Of a stretch of DNA of 64,000 bases, positions 36,102 to 44,944 are shown one piece after another. The position numbers and the translations under genes were made by a program. This DNA is from JAOUGY01 sp963792365. Lineage in GTDB: Bacteria; Actinomycetota; Acidimicrobiia; Spongiisociales; ZC4RG35. The stretch spans positions 558,001 through 622,000 of the forward strand of contig CAWBVW010000005.1 in assembly GCA_963792365.1 (NCBI GenBank), in the 5' to 3' direction. Each line of letters starts with the position of its first letter. Position 1 is the stretch's first letter. Under the pieces are notes generated by a model that worked only from the letters and a program-made list of their open reading frames with translations, had not been told where the DNA came from and did no database searches.

Positions 36102-37727
36102 CTATTCGATGGAGACGAAGTATGGATACAGCGGTTGCCCTCCAACCACTGTTGACACTTCCATCATGGGGTGGAGCTCTCCGAGCCATGCCTCCAGCGC
36201 CTTCGTGGTGGCCGGACTCGATCCCTCCCCTGCGTAGACCGTGAGCAGTTCGGATCCTGGCATCAACAAGCTCGCGACCAGCCCTCTGAGCGCCGATTCC
36301 AGATCGGGGTCGGCCACCACGATGGTCCCGTCGGCGATCCCGAGCCAATCGCCCTGGCGAATCGAACCGAACTCGACGACGGCATCCCGAACCGCCTTGG
36401 TCACTTCGCCGGTGATGACCGACGACGCCGCGGCAGCCATGTCTTCGAGCACGGTCCACAGACGATCACCGGCAGGGTCATATCCGAACATCGCGGCGAT
36501 GCCCTGGGCGACACTCCGAGTCGGCACCACCGCAACCGTCTTGGTGGTCAGGGCGTCGAGTTGTTCGGCAACCGGAACGATGTTCTTGTTGTTGGGCAGC
36601 ACCACGATGGCGTCGGCGGCAGCGGCCTCGACGGCAGCGAGGAGGTCTTCGGTCGACGGATTCATCGTCTGTCCACCTGTCACGACACCCTGCACGCCGA
36701 GTTGACGGAACACCTGGACCAGACCGGTCCCGGCCACAACGCTGACGACGCCGATGGGCGAGCCCTCCGCTCCGGCCATGGGATGGAATCCCTTCGAGCC
36801 GTGTACCCGTGCGTCGCCGGCTTGCTCCAACAGATCGGTGATCCGGATATTGCTCGGTGTGCCCACGACGACGGCCGCCTCGATCGAAGGACCGATGAGG
36901 TCGGTGTGGATGTGGCAATTCCAGGTTCCCCCGCCCCCCACGACCACGATCGACTCGCCGATCTCAGACCATGTGGCACGGAGCCGGTCTACACCATCCT
37001 CATCGGCCTCGAGCATGAACATCACCTCGTACCGGAGATCGGCGATGTCGCCGTCGACCGTGTGCTCGATCGCTGCGAGATCTGCGTGGGCCCTCAGAAC
37101 CCGCTCCGGCAATTCCACATCGGCGCCGGTGACGACCTCGAGGAAGGCAGCCAGGAGCAGCAGGAACCCGGCGCCGCCGGCATCGACGACACCGGCTTGT
37201 TTCAGCACGGGCAGCAGTTCAGGCGTGTGTTCCAACGCGATGACCGCCCGGTCGTAGACCGTCCGCAGAAGGGCAGCAACATCCTCACCGGCGCCGGTGC
37301 CCTCGGCTTTCGCTGCTTCGGCCGCTTCGCGGAGCACCGTGAGAATGGTGCCTTCGACCGGCTTCTGAACCGCCTTATATGCCGCGCCGGAGGCGTGATC
37401 GAGAGCCGCCACCATCTCGGTGACGCCCACTTCGTCGCGCTGTCGGAACGTGTCGCCCAGCCCTCGGAGTATCTGCGAGAGGATCACCCCGGAATTCCCT
37501 CTGGCGCCCATCAACGATCCGGTTGTGAGCGCCTCGGCCACTCCGGCCATCGACATGTCGGATCCGAATGAGGCGACGACGCTGCCCATGGTGAGCGCCA
37601 TGTTGGTCCCCGTGTCCCCATCTGGAACGGGGTAGACATTCAGCTCGTTGAGCGCCTCCCGGTATGCCGAGAGCCGTTCGTGATAGCGGTGTATGACCGC
37701 CTTGATGTCCTCCGGTTGGAGCGCCAT
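36102..37727 (-). CDS. DAK2-domain / FakA-like fatty acid kinase
   Basis: A 541-residue protein of the YloV/FakA type. FakA phosphorylates fatty acids held by FakB, feeding phospholipid synthesis. The N-terminal DAK2 (DhaL-like) domain has LNVYPVPDGDTGTNMALTM with the Mg-binding Asp cluster and GARGNSGVILSQILRG; the C-terminal half is DegV/FakA-like. Start 37727 (MALQPEDIKAVIHRYHERL) is preferred over the upstream in-frame ATG at 37817. It is followed by recG and divergent from rpmB, the usual order in Gram-positives. No fakB is in the window. Confidence 0.88.
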   Translation of the reverse strand: MALQPEDIKAVIHRYHERLSAYREALNELNVYPVPDGDTGTNMALTMGSVVASFGSDMSMAGVAEALTTGSLMGARGNSGVILSQILRGLGDTFRQRDEVGVTEMVAALDHASGAAYKAVQKPVEGTILTVLREAAEAAKAEGTGAGEDVAALLRTVYDRAVIALEHTPELLPVLKQAGVVDAGGAGFLLLLAAFLEVVTGADVELPERVLRAHADLAAIEHTVDGDIADLRYEVMFMLEADEDGVDRLRATWSEIGESIVVVGGGGTWNCHIHTDLIGPSIEAAVVVGTPSNIRITDLLEQAGDARVHGSKGFHPMAGAEGSPIGVVSVVAGTGLVQVFRQLGVQGVVTGGQTMNPSTEDLLAAVEAAAADAIVVLPNNKNIVPVAEQLDALTTKTVAVVPTRSVAQGIAAMFGYDPAGDRLWTVLEDMAAAASSVITGEVTKAVRDAVVEFGSIRQGDWLGIADGTIVVADPDLESALRGLVASLLMPGSELLTVYAGEGSSPATTKALEAWLGELHPMMEVSTVVGGQPLYPYFVSIE

Positions 37728-37903
37728 GACGCCTGCGAGTATATGGAGCAGGTGGGCCGACGGCAGCCGAGACGTGGGAACTTCGCCCCGACCGGGCGAG
37801 GATGTGGCGACGGCCACCGAAAGCGCTATCCTCTCTCTGCCGGGTCGCTTCTGGGCGCGCCCACGCTCGCCCGGTCAGCCTCATTGTCCTCAGGAGTTTC
37901 TTC

Positions 37904-38092
37904 ATGTCGTACCGATGCGAGATCTGCGGAAAAGAGCCGAGCTTCGGCAAGAACGTGACGTTCTCTCACAAGCGCAACAGCCGGCGCTGGCTTCCGAACA
38001 TCCAGCGAGTCAGGGTGAAGCACGGATCCAACACCCGCCGCGCCCGCGTCTGCACTTCGTGCATCAGGGCCGGAAAGGTCGAGAAGGCCTGA
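37904..38092 (+). CDS. rpmB: 50S ribosomal protein L28
   Basis: A 62-residue basic protein, MSYRCEICGKEPSFGKNVTFSHKRNSRRW, with two CxxC pairs (CEIC, CTSC), so it is the zinc-binding form of L28. AGGAG lies at 37892-37896, 7 nt before the ATG, which fixes the start. It is divergent from the DAK2 gene. Its stop overlaps the next ATG as TGATG. Confidence 0.96.
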   Translation: MSYRCEICGKEPSFGKNVTFSHKRNSRRWLPNIQRVRVKHGSNTRRARVCTSCIRAGKVEKA

Positions 38093-38310
38093 TGTCGGTG
38101 CAGGGAGTCGTCAAGACCTACGACCCCACCACCGGCGTCGGCGTGGTCGTCCTCGATTCCGATGGGTCCGAGGCCTTCCTGCGCCCGGGCTCGCTCACAG
38201 GCTCGATCTTCCGCTTCGTCCGACAGGGTCAGCGGATCCTCTTCGACCTCACCACCGAAGACGACAAGCCATACATCTCCAACGTGAAAGTGGGCCAAGG
38301 GGGCTATTGA
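38092..38310 (+). CDS. Cold-shock-domain-like small protein
   Basis: A 72-residue protein starting at ATG 38092, inside the rpmB stop. It has a CSD-like OB fold: GVVKTYDPTTGVGVVVLDSDGSEAFLRPGSLTGSIFRFVRQGQRILFDLTTED lines up with the CspA layout (K-W-F near the start, then strand 2, then V/FF-H). But the RNA-binding RNP1 motif KGFGFI is replaced by TGVGVVV and the RNP2-type FVH by AFLR. It may have lost nucleic-acid binding. The coupling to rpmB suggests a role at the ribosome. Confidence 0.7.
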   Translation: MSVQGVVKTYDPTTGVGVVVLDSDGSEAFLRPGSLTGSIFRFVRQGQRILFDLTTEDDKPYISNVKVGQGGY

Positions 38311-38473
38311 GCCCGGGCCCGGATCGTTCAGGCGATAGGCCGCCGACCGGTCCACCAGACCTCGCCGACACCCATCGATCGAGCCTTCCCGGTCGAACCT
38401 TCTGTTTGGGAGTCACGGCGAGCCCGTGCTCTGTAGAGTCGGGATCGTCGCCCCGAATCGAAGGAGGAGCACA

Positions 38474-38707
38474 GTGGTCGAGGCCTATGTCCTGATCCAG
38501 ACCGAGGTTGGAAAGGCCGCATCGGTCGCCGAAGAGGTTCGCGTCATACAAGGCGTCGAGAACGCCGACGACGTGACCGGTCCCTACGACGTGATCGTCA
38601 AAGCTTCGGCCGAAGACGTCGACCAGCTCGGGAAGCTCGTGGTCGCCCGGATCCAGGCGGTCGAGGGCATCACCCGCACGCTCACCTGCCCGGTGGTCAA
38701 TCTCTGA
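38474..38707 (+). CDS. AsnC/Lrp-type RAM-domain small protein
   Basis: A 77-residue protein starting at GTG 38474, with AGGAGG at 38462-38467. It matches the ligand-binding RAM half of Lrp/AsnC regulators (AYVLIQTEVGKAASVAEEVRVIQGVENADDVTGPYDVIVKASAEDVDQLGKLVVARIQAVEGITRTLTCPVV) and has no helix-turn-helix. Stand-alone RAM proteins may form oligomers that bind amino acids or modulate full-length regulators. It is followed by the convergent ddl gene. Confidence 0.85.
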   Translation: MVEAYVLIQTEVGKAASVAEEVRVIQGVENADDVTGPYDVIVKASAEDVDQLGKLVVARIQAVEGITRTLTCPVVNL

Positions 38708-38736
38708 TCCCGATCTGAGGCCTTTCCCGCCCCGGA

Positions 38737-39828
38737 TCAACCCAACTTGCCCGCGATCATCCCCGCGTTGCGAAGCGCCGAGCCGTCGGCTCCGGCAGTT
38801 GTGAACGCTCGGGGACGGCTCGCCTCCAACTCTGCAAACACGTCCTCGATGAGCTGCGCCCGGTCCACGGGCGGGTCGATCCAAAGGTACGCCGAAAGGC
38901 TGCCAGGAATCGTGTTGATCTCGTTCACCCACAGCTTGCCCTCCGACTCCAGGAAGTCGATACGGGCGATGGACTTCACGCCGACCAGAGCCGCAACGGC
39001 CGCTGCCGAGTCTCTCAGCTCGCGTTCGAGATCGGGGGTGACGTCGGCTGGGAGCTTGCGCTGGATGACGCCGCCCGATTCGCCCCATGCAAGGTATTTC
39101 TGCTCGTAGCTGTAGAGGCCGCCTGGAGAGCGAACCGGCTCTTCGATCGCAGACAGCTGGAATGTGGGATGGGTTCGCACCGCGACCTGAAGATCCCGGA
39201 AGTCTTCGAGGAACGGCTCCACGACTGCGCCGTCCGACATGTTCGGGGAGCGGAGCAGCGCCACCGCAGTGGCATGGTCCTCGACCACCTCGATGCCGAT
39301 CGACGACCCACCGAACCGGGGCTTCACGATGTACGGGCCGTCGAACTCCGGGGGGACCTCGGTGCGCAACAACGTGCGAGGCAACGTGGGGAGCCCGATT
39401 TGGGCGACCGCCGCGCCGAACGACAGCTTGTCCATGCCCAGCGCCGACCCGGCCTGGCCAGGGCCCGAGTATCGGTACCCGACCAGATCGAACAGTCCCT
39501 GGACGGTGCCATCTTCCCCGGGGCCACCATGACAACAGTTGAGGATGACCACGCAGTCCAGAGGCTTTGGCTTCTTGGACAGTCCCGAGCCCGCCTGCAC
39601 GAATCCCATGCCCGGCTCGGCGACGAACGACAGCGGTGTCGCCTTCCGGGGTACACCATCGATGAACTCGGCCACCTCGGACCGGGGATCGACGAGATGA
39701 AACCGTCCGCTCTTGTCCCAGTAGATGGCATCGACCGAGTCACTGAGGTGCGCTGCCTGGAGGCCGGTCGAGATACTGATGTCGTGTTCGGGGCTAGGTC
39801 CGCCGAACACGACGGCACGTTGGGGCAT
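38737..39828 (-). CDS. ddl: D-alanine--D-alanine ligase
   Basis: Makes D-Ala-D-Ala for peptidoglycan. The 363-residue protein has the N-terminal FGGPSPEHDISISTG, HGGPGEDGTVQGLFDLVGYRYSGPG (100-124), the ATP-grasp core PYIVKPRFGGSSIGIEVVED, and LWVNEINTIPGS near the C-terminus with the Mg ligands. The lengths between motifs are slightly unusual, so a depsipeptide or other D-Ala-X ligase cannot be ruled out. It follows the membrane-fused MurF gene by 26 nt. Confidence 0.88.
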   Translation of the reverse strand: MPQRAVVFGGPSPEHDISISTGLQAAHLSDSVDAIYWDKSGRFHLVDPRSEVAEFIDGVPRKATPLSFVAEPGMGFVQAGSGLSKKPKPLDCVVILNCCHGGPGEDGTVQGLFDLVGYRYSGPGQAGSALGMDKLSFGAAVAQIGLPTLPRTLLRTEVPPEFDGPYIVKPRFGGSSIGIEVVEDHATAVALLRSPNMSDGAVVEPFLEDFRDLQVAVRTHPTFQLSAIEEPVRSPGGLYSYEQKYLAWGESGGVIQRKLPADVTPDLERELRDSAAAVAALVGVKSIARIDFLESEGKLWVNEINTIPGSLSAYLWIDPPVDRAQLIEDVFAELEASRPRAFTTAGADGSALRNAGMIAGKLG

Positions 39829-39854
39829 GATCCGCTCGCTCGCCTTTGGATTCG

Positions 39855-41360
39855 TCAGGGATAGTGATCGGGGAGGTCGTTCTCGTAGAGGACCGCATCG
39901 CCCTGTGTGAGGTTCTCACGAACCCACGCGACCGCCTCCTCCCGCGTCCCTTTGACGATAACCGAGCTCAAGCCTGCCTCTGCGGCACCCTCAACGAGCG
40001 AGGCCCGATTCGTCCTTCCCACGACCACCAGATCGGATACGACATCGGCGGCCGATGACACGAACGCCCGGTTCTCTTGGTCCTGCACGGATCCGAGCTC
40101 GACCATGCCCGGCGTGACGAGCACCCGACGACCGGCGTCGATCGCCTGAAGTCGTGCGAGAGCCGCCCGAGCACCCGCCGGATTCGAATTGAAAGTGTCG
40201 TCGATGATCGTGAAGCCGGCCTGGGACCGGGTCACGACCTGCCGGTTGGGAGCAACCGGAACCGACTGCATTCGATCGCCCAGCGACGTCACATCCAGTC
40301 CGAGGGCGTCCACGACTCCCACCGCGCAGGCCACGTTGCCGGCATGCAAGGCGCCGGCATCGAATGCGCCGACCTCCACGCCCCGTACGACCACGACCCC
40401 ACGTTCGGGATCCGAGAACACTTCTACGTCGGCGCGTCTCGACGAGCACCGGACGATGGGGATCCGAACGGCCTCTTCGTCGGCGATCGACGCGAGCAGT
40501 GGATGATCGACGTTGATCACCCCGACACGCGCCCGCTCCAGGATCTCGCGCTTGGCCGCGGCGATCGTCTCCTCGGAGTTCATGCGCTCGAGGTGCACCG
40601 GTCCGATCGCCGTCATCACCGCAACCTCGGGCGGGATCCAGGAACACAACGCCCGAATCTCACCTGGCCCGTAGGTGCCCATCTCGGCGACGAACACCTC
40701 GGTGCCCGGGGCGAGACCTTCGTTGATGGCCCGGGCCAAACCCATCCGGTTGTTGAACGATGCCGGACTCGCCGTGGTGGATACGAGGCCGCTGAGCAGG
40801 TGGGCAGCGATCAGCTTGGTCGACGTCTTTCCGTACGAACCCGTGATCGCCACCACCCGAGCGCCCGACCGAGCCAGTCCCTTGGACGCCTGGTCCACCC
40901 ACCGGTCGCCGCTTCGGCGCTCCAGGGGGCCGAGCAGAGCGAGCGCCAGGTCGACCCACACCGGCACGAGCAGGGACGCCAAGGCGGCGGCGCCCGACCC
41001 GATCCAGGCTCCCAGGCCGATGAGCCCAATCGCCACGATTCCGGTCACCACCGCGACTTTCCGCATGCGGCTCGTCCACGCGAGCGGCGAAGTCCGTCCC
41101 TTGATCGACAACCCGATCGGACCGAAGCCGGCGGTCACGGCGGCCAGCCACCCGGCAGGCGTCCATGTCGATGAAACAGCTGTGAGGAGCAGCACGACCA
41201 CCAGGAGGAGCGGGTTCGGTGCGACCCCGATCCACCAACGCCGTGCAAAACGTGATGCCGAGCCCGCGATGTAGTGCTCGCGTTGCGCAACCCGCAGCCA
41301 CCGGAGCGCAGCCACGATCGCGGATGCCGCGGCAACGATCACAGAGACGAGCCAGGTCAC
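39855..41360 (-). CDS. murF: Membrane-fused MurF-type ligase
   Basis: A 501-residue protein. Residues 1-145 carry about four hydrophobic segments (VIVAAASAIVAALRW; PNPLLLVVVLLLTAV; a region near 70-90; KVAVVTGIVAIGLIGLGAWIGSGAAALASLLVPVWVDLALALLG). From about 165 on is a Mur ligase: P-loop GSYGKTSTK (174-182), AEMGTYGPGEI, IGPVHLERMNSEETIAAAKREI, and FTIIDDTFNSNPAGARAALARL. The D-D-T-(F/Y)-N-(S/A)-N-P motif points to MurF, which adds D-Ala-D-Ala to the UDP-MurNAc-tripeptide. Normal MurF is soluble, so the membrane module is unusual. It sits with ddl, its substrate maker. Confidence 0.82.
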   Translation of the reverse strand: MTWLVSVIVAAASAIVAALRWLRVAQREHYIAGSASRFARRWWIGVAPNPLLLVVVLLLTAVSSTWTPAGWLAAVTAGFGPIGLSIKGRTSPLAWTSRMRKVAVVTGIVAIGLIGLGAWIGSGAAALASLLVPVWVDLALALLGPLERRSGDRWVDQASKGLARSGARVVAITGSYGKTSTKLIAAHLLSGLVSTTASPASFNNRMGLARAINEGLAPGTEVFVAEMGTYGPGEIRALCSWIPPEVAVMTAIGPVHLERMNSEETIAAAKREILERARVGVINVDHPLLASIADEEAVRIPIVRCSSRRADVEVFSDPERGVVVVRGVEVGAFDAGALHAGNVACAVGVVDALGLDVTSLGDRMQSVPVAPNRQVVTRSQAGFTIIDDTFNSNPAGARAALARLQAIDAGRRVLVTPGMVELGSVQDQENRAFVSSAADVVSDLVVVGRTNRASLVEGAAEAGLSSVIVKGTREEAVAWVRENLTQGDAVLYENDLPDHYP

Positions 41361-42094
41361 GAGTCACCTTCGATGGCCGCCCGCAGCCGTTCGGGAGCCT
41401 CAAGAGGTGTCAGATGACCCACGCCGTCGAGGGTGGTGAGCGTCACGGACGTGCCGTTGGACTCGAGGATCTCCATCGCGCGCTCTGCCACCGCCACCGG
41501 CACGTCGAGATCGTCTTCGCCCCACACGAGATGCACCGGGCACTTGATCTCGGCGAGTTCCTCTTCGTAGGACTCGTTGACCACCGTCACGAGCACATCC
41601 CGCATCACTCCGGTTGCCGCCTTGTAGTCGGCCGAGCCTCGCCGACGACGAATCCGTTCCATCCTCTCGTCCGAAACCGCGCCGAGCCGATGTGCGAATC
41701 GGATCAGCCGATAGCTCAAGGCCGGCTTGCCGGCCGGCCTCGACCGGATCAGCGGTACCCCGGTCAGCACCAACGACGCCACGAGATCCGGATGGTTTGC
41801 AGCCACCATCACCGCGATCCGCCCGCCGAAGGAGTGCCCAATGAGCCGATACGGCCCGGGTCCGATCGAAAGGAGTGCGTCGACCGTCGTCTGGGCGTAC
41901 GCTGACACCCCGATGGGACGTTCAGGCGGTGGCGTGGCTCCGAATCCCGGCAGGTCGAACGCAACCGCATCCATGCCTTCGAGGACGCGGTCGAAATCGG
42001 CGCCGCGTCTCCCCCAACCATGGAGGGCAACGACACCGGGTCGGTCCGCACCATGAACCTGTCCGAAGAGGGGGCCGTAGGCACGGAGCGGCAT
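41357..42094 (-). CDS. Alpha/beta hydrolase
   Basis: A 245-residue hydrolase starting MPLRAYGPLFGQVHGADRP at 42094; longer readings overlap the divergent kinase start. It has an oxyanion strand VVALHGWGRRG, the nucleophile elbow RLIGHSFGGRIAV, the acid region LVWGEDDLDVPV and the catalytic His in LDGVGHLTPLEAP. The substrate is unknown. The stop overlaps the murF start (ATGA), so it is co-translated with the cell-wall genes. Confidence 0.85.
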   Translation of the reverse strand: MPLRAYGPLFGQVHGADRPGVVALHGWGRRGADFDRVLEGMDAVAFDLPGFGATPPPERPIGVSAYAQTTVDALLSIGPGPYRLIGHSFGGRIAVMVAANHPDLVASLVLTGVPLIRSRPAGKPALSYRLIRFAHRLGAVSDERMERIRRRRGSADYKAATGVMRDVLVTVVNESYEEELAEIKCPVHLVWGEDDLDVPVAVAERAMEILESNGTSVTLTTLDGVGHLTPLEAPERLRAAIEGDS

Positions 42095-42153
42095 CAGAGA
42101 ACGCTCAACCACCCGTTCACGGCCGCCGAGGATACAGTTGCCGAGCAGATCCG

Positions 42154-43953
42154 ATGAGCAATCCACAACCAGCGCCCGTACTCCCTGCGATCGCAGGGTT
42201 CCGCGCTGCGGCGCTCCGCCGTGGTGTCTTCTTCGCGTGGTTGATGGTCATCGCCCTGGTGGCGTCTGGGGTGAGCGGCCCCGAGAGCGACTACGACCGG
42301 CTTCTCGTGACCGCCGCCGGTTTTGTGGTCCTGCTGGCTCTGGGCACGGCCGTCAACTGGGAGGATCTGCTCCAGCGCAGAGTGGGACCCTGGTTCGCCT
42401 GGTTGTGGACCGCGCTCCTCACCACTGGCCTGGGCGTCGCCGCCTCGATCGAAGGGATGTTCGACGTCACGATGCCGTTGTTCGCAGGACTCCTCGTTCT
42501 GTCCGGATTGAGTCTCGAGCCGGTGCGCCACGCCGTCATCGCCGCGCTCGCCATCCTCGTGATCGTGCTGGCCTACATCTACCCCACGAATCTCACGGTC
42601 GAGACCCGGGACCTCGCAGTACCTCTGCTCACGGTGCTCGTGGTGTCGGTGTCGACCGGCTTCTTCGGGCTCGAGTTCACTCGTGAGGCCTACCGAAGCC
42701 ACCGGCGTCAGGAGGATCTCAGAGCCCAACGTGAGGACTTCGAGCGTCTGTACGCGGTGACCGCCACCTTGGCCGGCGCCGAGTCGCTGGCCGACGGTCT
42801 GCCCCAGATCGTCGGCACGATCTGTCGATACCTCGGCGCGCAGGTCGGCGTCGTGTTCTTGTACCACCCGGACGACCACACCCTCAAGGTGATGAGCCCG
42901 ATGTGGGTGAACGGCCACACTCTGGACGTGGGCGACATCAAACTTCCGATCTCGACCGGCGGGATCGTGCCCCAGGTCTTCAGATCCGGCAAGCCGATTC
43001 TCTTGGATCGAGTCGGGGAGAGCCCGGAACAGTTCGGCGTCATCGGCGAGCTCGGCTTGAAGGAGGCGATGGTTGCTCCCCTGCGGGTCGAAGGCTTCAA
43101 CGTCGGTGCGATCGCCGTCGGCGACCCGCTTCACGGCTCTTTCCACGAGGATCAGCTGGATGTCTTCGCATCGCTTGCGGCGCCTGCCGCTCTTGTGTTG
43201 AGCCAGCTCGGACGCTACGAGGCAGCGTCGGAGATGACCCGACGAATGCAGGAGATCGCGCAGATGAAGACCGACTTCGTGTCGGTGGTCAGTCACGAGC
43301 TCCGAACACCGCTGACTTCGATCATCGGGTCGCTCGACACGGTCAACCGTCCCGAACTGTCGCCCGAGCTGGCTCAAGACCTGCTCGGATCGGCTCGACG
43401 CCAGGCAGGCCGGCTGCAGCGGCTCATCGAAGACCTCTTGATGGTGTCGCGCATCGACCGCCAGGCGATCCCGGTGGCAATGGAGACGATCAGTCTCAAC
43501 CAACTCCTCAGCGAGGTCGCCGAGACCGCAGGCGGTGGCGAGGATGTGACGGTCTCGGTGGCACCGGCGTCGCTCCAGGCCACCGGCGACCCGGATCATC
43601 TCCGGCGGGTTTTCATCAACCTCGTCGAGAACGCCGTCAAGTACGCGCCCGGAAGCCCGATCGAGCTCGTTGCCCGTCAATTCCGTGATCGAGTGGATGT
43701 GGACGTGATCGACCACGGAGACGGGATCGCCCCCGGCGAGCGCGTCCGGGTCTTCGAGCCGTTCACGCAGACCGAGAGGTCGGACACCCGCACCAAGGGC
43801 GGAACCGGCCTGGGACTATCGATCGTGAAAGGCCTGACAGAAGCAATGAACGGCAGGGTGACGCTCTCAGACACACCTGGGGGCGGCGCGACATTCACGG
43901 TGAGCCTGCAACCGGCCGGATCGATGCTGGCGACCGATCGCGTTCTGCACTAG
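42154..43953 (+). CDS. Membrane sensor histidine kinase with GAF domain
   Basis: A 599-residue kinase. About six hydrophobic segments (residues 15-180) are followed by a coiled linker, a GAF-type sensor domain (about 205-360, LGAQVGVVFLYHPDDHTLKVMSPMWVNG), then HisKA with the phosphoacceptor in FVSVVSHELRTPLTS (about His381). The HATPase_c end has NLVENAVKYAPG, DHGDGIAPGE and KGGTGLGLSIVKGL. The start ATG 42154 gives MSNPQPAPVLPAIAG. No response regulator is adjacent, so it is an orphan kinase. Confidence 0.92.
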   Translation: MSNPQPAPVLPAIAGFRAAALRRGVFFAWLMVIALVASGVSGPESDYDRLLVTAAGFVVLLALGTAVNWEDLLQRRVGPWFAWLWTALLTTGLGVAASIEGMFDVTMPLFAGLLVLSGLSLEPVRHAVIAALAILVIVLAYIYPTNLTVETRDLAVPLLTVLVVSVSTGFFGLEFTREAYRSHRRQEDLRAQREDFERLYAVTATLAGAESLADGLPQIVGTICRYLGAQVGVVFLYHPDDHTLKVMSPMWVNGHTLDVGDIKLPISTGGIVPQVFRSGKPILLDRVGESPEQFGVIGELGLKEAMVAPLRVEGFNVGAIAVGDPLHGSFHEDQLDVFASLAAPAALVLSQLGRYEAASEMTRRMQEIAQMKTDFVSVVSHELRTPLTSIIGSLDTVNRPELSPELAQDLLGSARRQAGRLQRLIEDLLMVSRIDRQAIPVAMETISLNQLLSEVAETAGGGEDVTVSVAPASLQATGDPDHLRRVFINLVENAVKYAPGSPIELVARQFRDRVDVDVIDHGDGIAPGERVRVFEPFTQTERSDTRTKGGTGLGLSIVKGLTEAMNGRVTLSDTPGGGATFTVSLQPAGSMLATDRVLH

Positions 43954-43996
43954 AGGGCTCACGTGTCCCGTTGAGGCGAAACCCACCACGAGTGCG

Positions 43997-44797
43997 TCAC
44001 TCCTCGTCCACACCGGGCTGCCGACCCCCCGTGGCCACCGCATGGAAGCCTCCGTCGACGTGGACTATCTCGCCGCTGGTCGACGCCGCCCAATCGCTCA
44101 ACAGCACACAAACCATCTTCGCCACCGGCTCCGGATTCGTGTCGTCCCACGCAAGAGGTGATCGTGCGTTCCAGGCGTCGTGGAAGATCTGGAAGCCAGG
44201 TATCGATTTGGCGGCCACCGTGGCGAGGGGGCCGGCTGAGACAGCGTTGACTCGAATGTTCTTCGGTCCGAGGTCGCGGGCGAGGTAGCGGGTCACCGAC
44301 TGCAACGCCGACTTGGCGACGCCCATCCAGTCGTAGGCCGGCCATGCCTGGCGGTTGTCGAAGTCGAGGGTCACGAGTGCGCCACCTCCGGCCGCCTCCA
44401 ACAGGGGCAGCAGGCCGGCGGCCAGAGTCTTGTACGAGAACGCCGAAGTCATGAACGCAGTGCTTGCGCTTTCGGGCGGCGTGTTCATGAAGTTTCCGCC
44501 GAGGGCGTCCATCGGTGCATAGGCGATGGCATGAAGAGCGCCGTCGATGGATCCCCATCGCGCCGCGAGGTCGGCGCGGATCGCCTCCATGTCCTCGGCG
44601 CTGTTGATATCCAGCTCGAGGACGTCGCACTCGTTTGGCAGCCTCTGTACTGCCCGTTCGGTGAGGCGCATCCCCCGGCCGAACCCCGTGCAGACGATCT
44701 CAGCACCCTGCTCCTGTGCGATCCGTGCCGTGTGCCAGGCAATCGAGTCGTCGGTCAAGACACCCGTGATCAGCAGCTTCTTGCCATCGAGCAACAT
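43997..44797 (-). CDS. fabI: Enoyl-[acyl-carrier-protein] reductase, InhA/FabI type
   Basis: The NADH-dependent last step of fatty-acid elongation. The 266-residue protein begins MLLDGKKLLITGVLTDDSIAWHTARIAQEQGAEIV, close to mycobacterial InhA. Catalytic Tyr155 and Lys162 lie in AYDWMGVAKSALQ; the NAD-binding region is the FabI type rather than a standard SDR glycine motif. ATG 44797 is chosen from the InhA alignment; GGA lies about 8 nt upstream. A TATAGC-like -10 sits at about 44823-44828. Confidence 0.93.
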   Translation of the reverse strand: MLLDGKKLLITGVLTDDSIAWHTARIAQEQGAEIVCTGFGRGMRLTERAVQRLPNECDVLELDINSAEDMEAIRADLAARWGSIDGALHAIAYAPMDALGGNFMNTPPESASTAFMTSAFSYKTLAAGLLPLLEAAGGGALVTLDFDNRQAWPAYDWMGVAKSALQSVTRYLARDLGPKNIRVNAVSAGPLATVAAKSIPGFQIFHDAWNARSPLAWDDTNPEPVAKMVCVLLSDWAASTSGEIVHVDGGFHAVATGGRQPGVDEE

Positions 44798-44886
44798 GTG
44801 GAGATCCTTTCTCAGACCCATCGCTATAGACAGGCCCGCACCGACGGCACGAACGTACCTTGTCCGCGTCCTTCGTGTCGACCTGA

Positions 44887-44903
44887 GGCGAGCTTCGCTC
44901 GCC
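44887..44903. repeat. Small intergenic hairpin
   Basis: GGCGAGC, TTC, GCTCGCC is a perfect 7-bp stem with a 3-nt loop, of the same style as the hairpin after ppk2. It lies just upstream of the fabI gene start, at the edge of the repeat region. Confidence 0.6.
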
Positions 44904-44944
44904 CGTCGCCGGTCTCCGGTCTCCGGTCTCGGGTCTTGCGTCTT

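Noticed and set aside
36037..36145. Longer N-terminus for RecG (start at 36145)
   Set aside because: The extra 36 residues are unlike RecG and overlap the end of the DAK2 gene; MAELSRL at 36037 is the family start.
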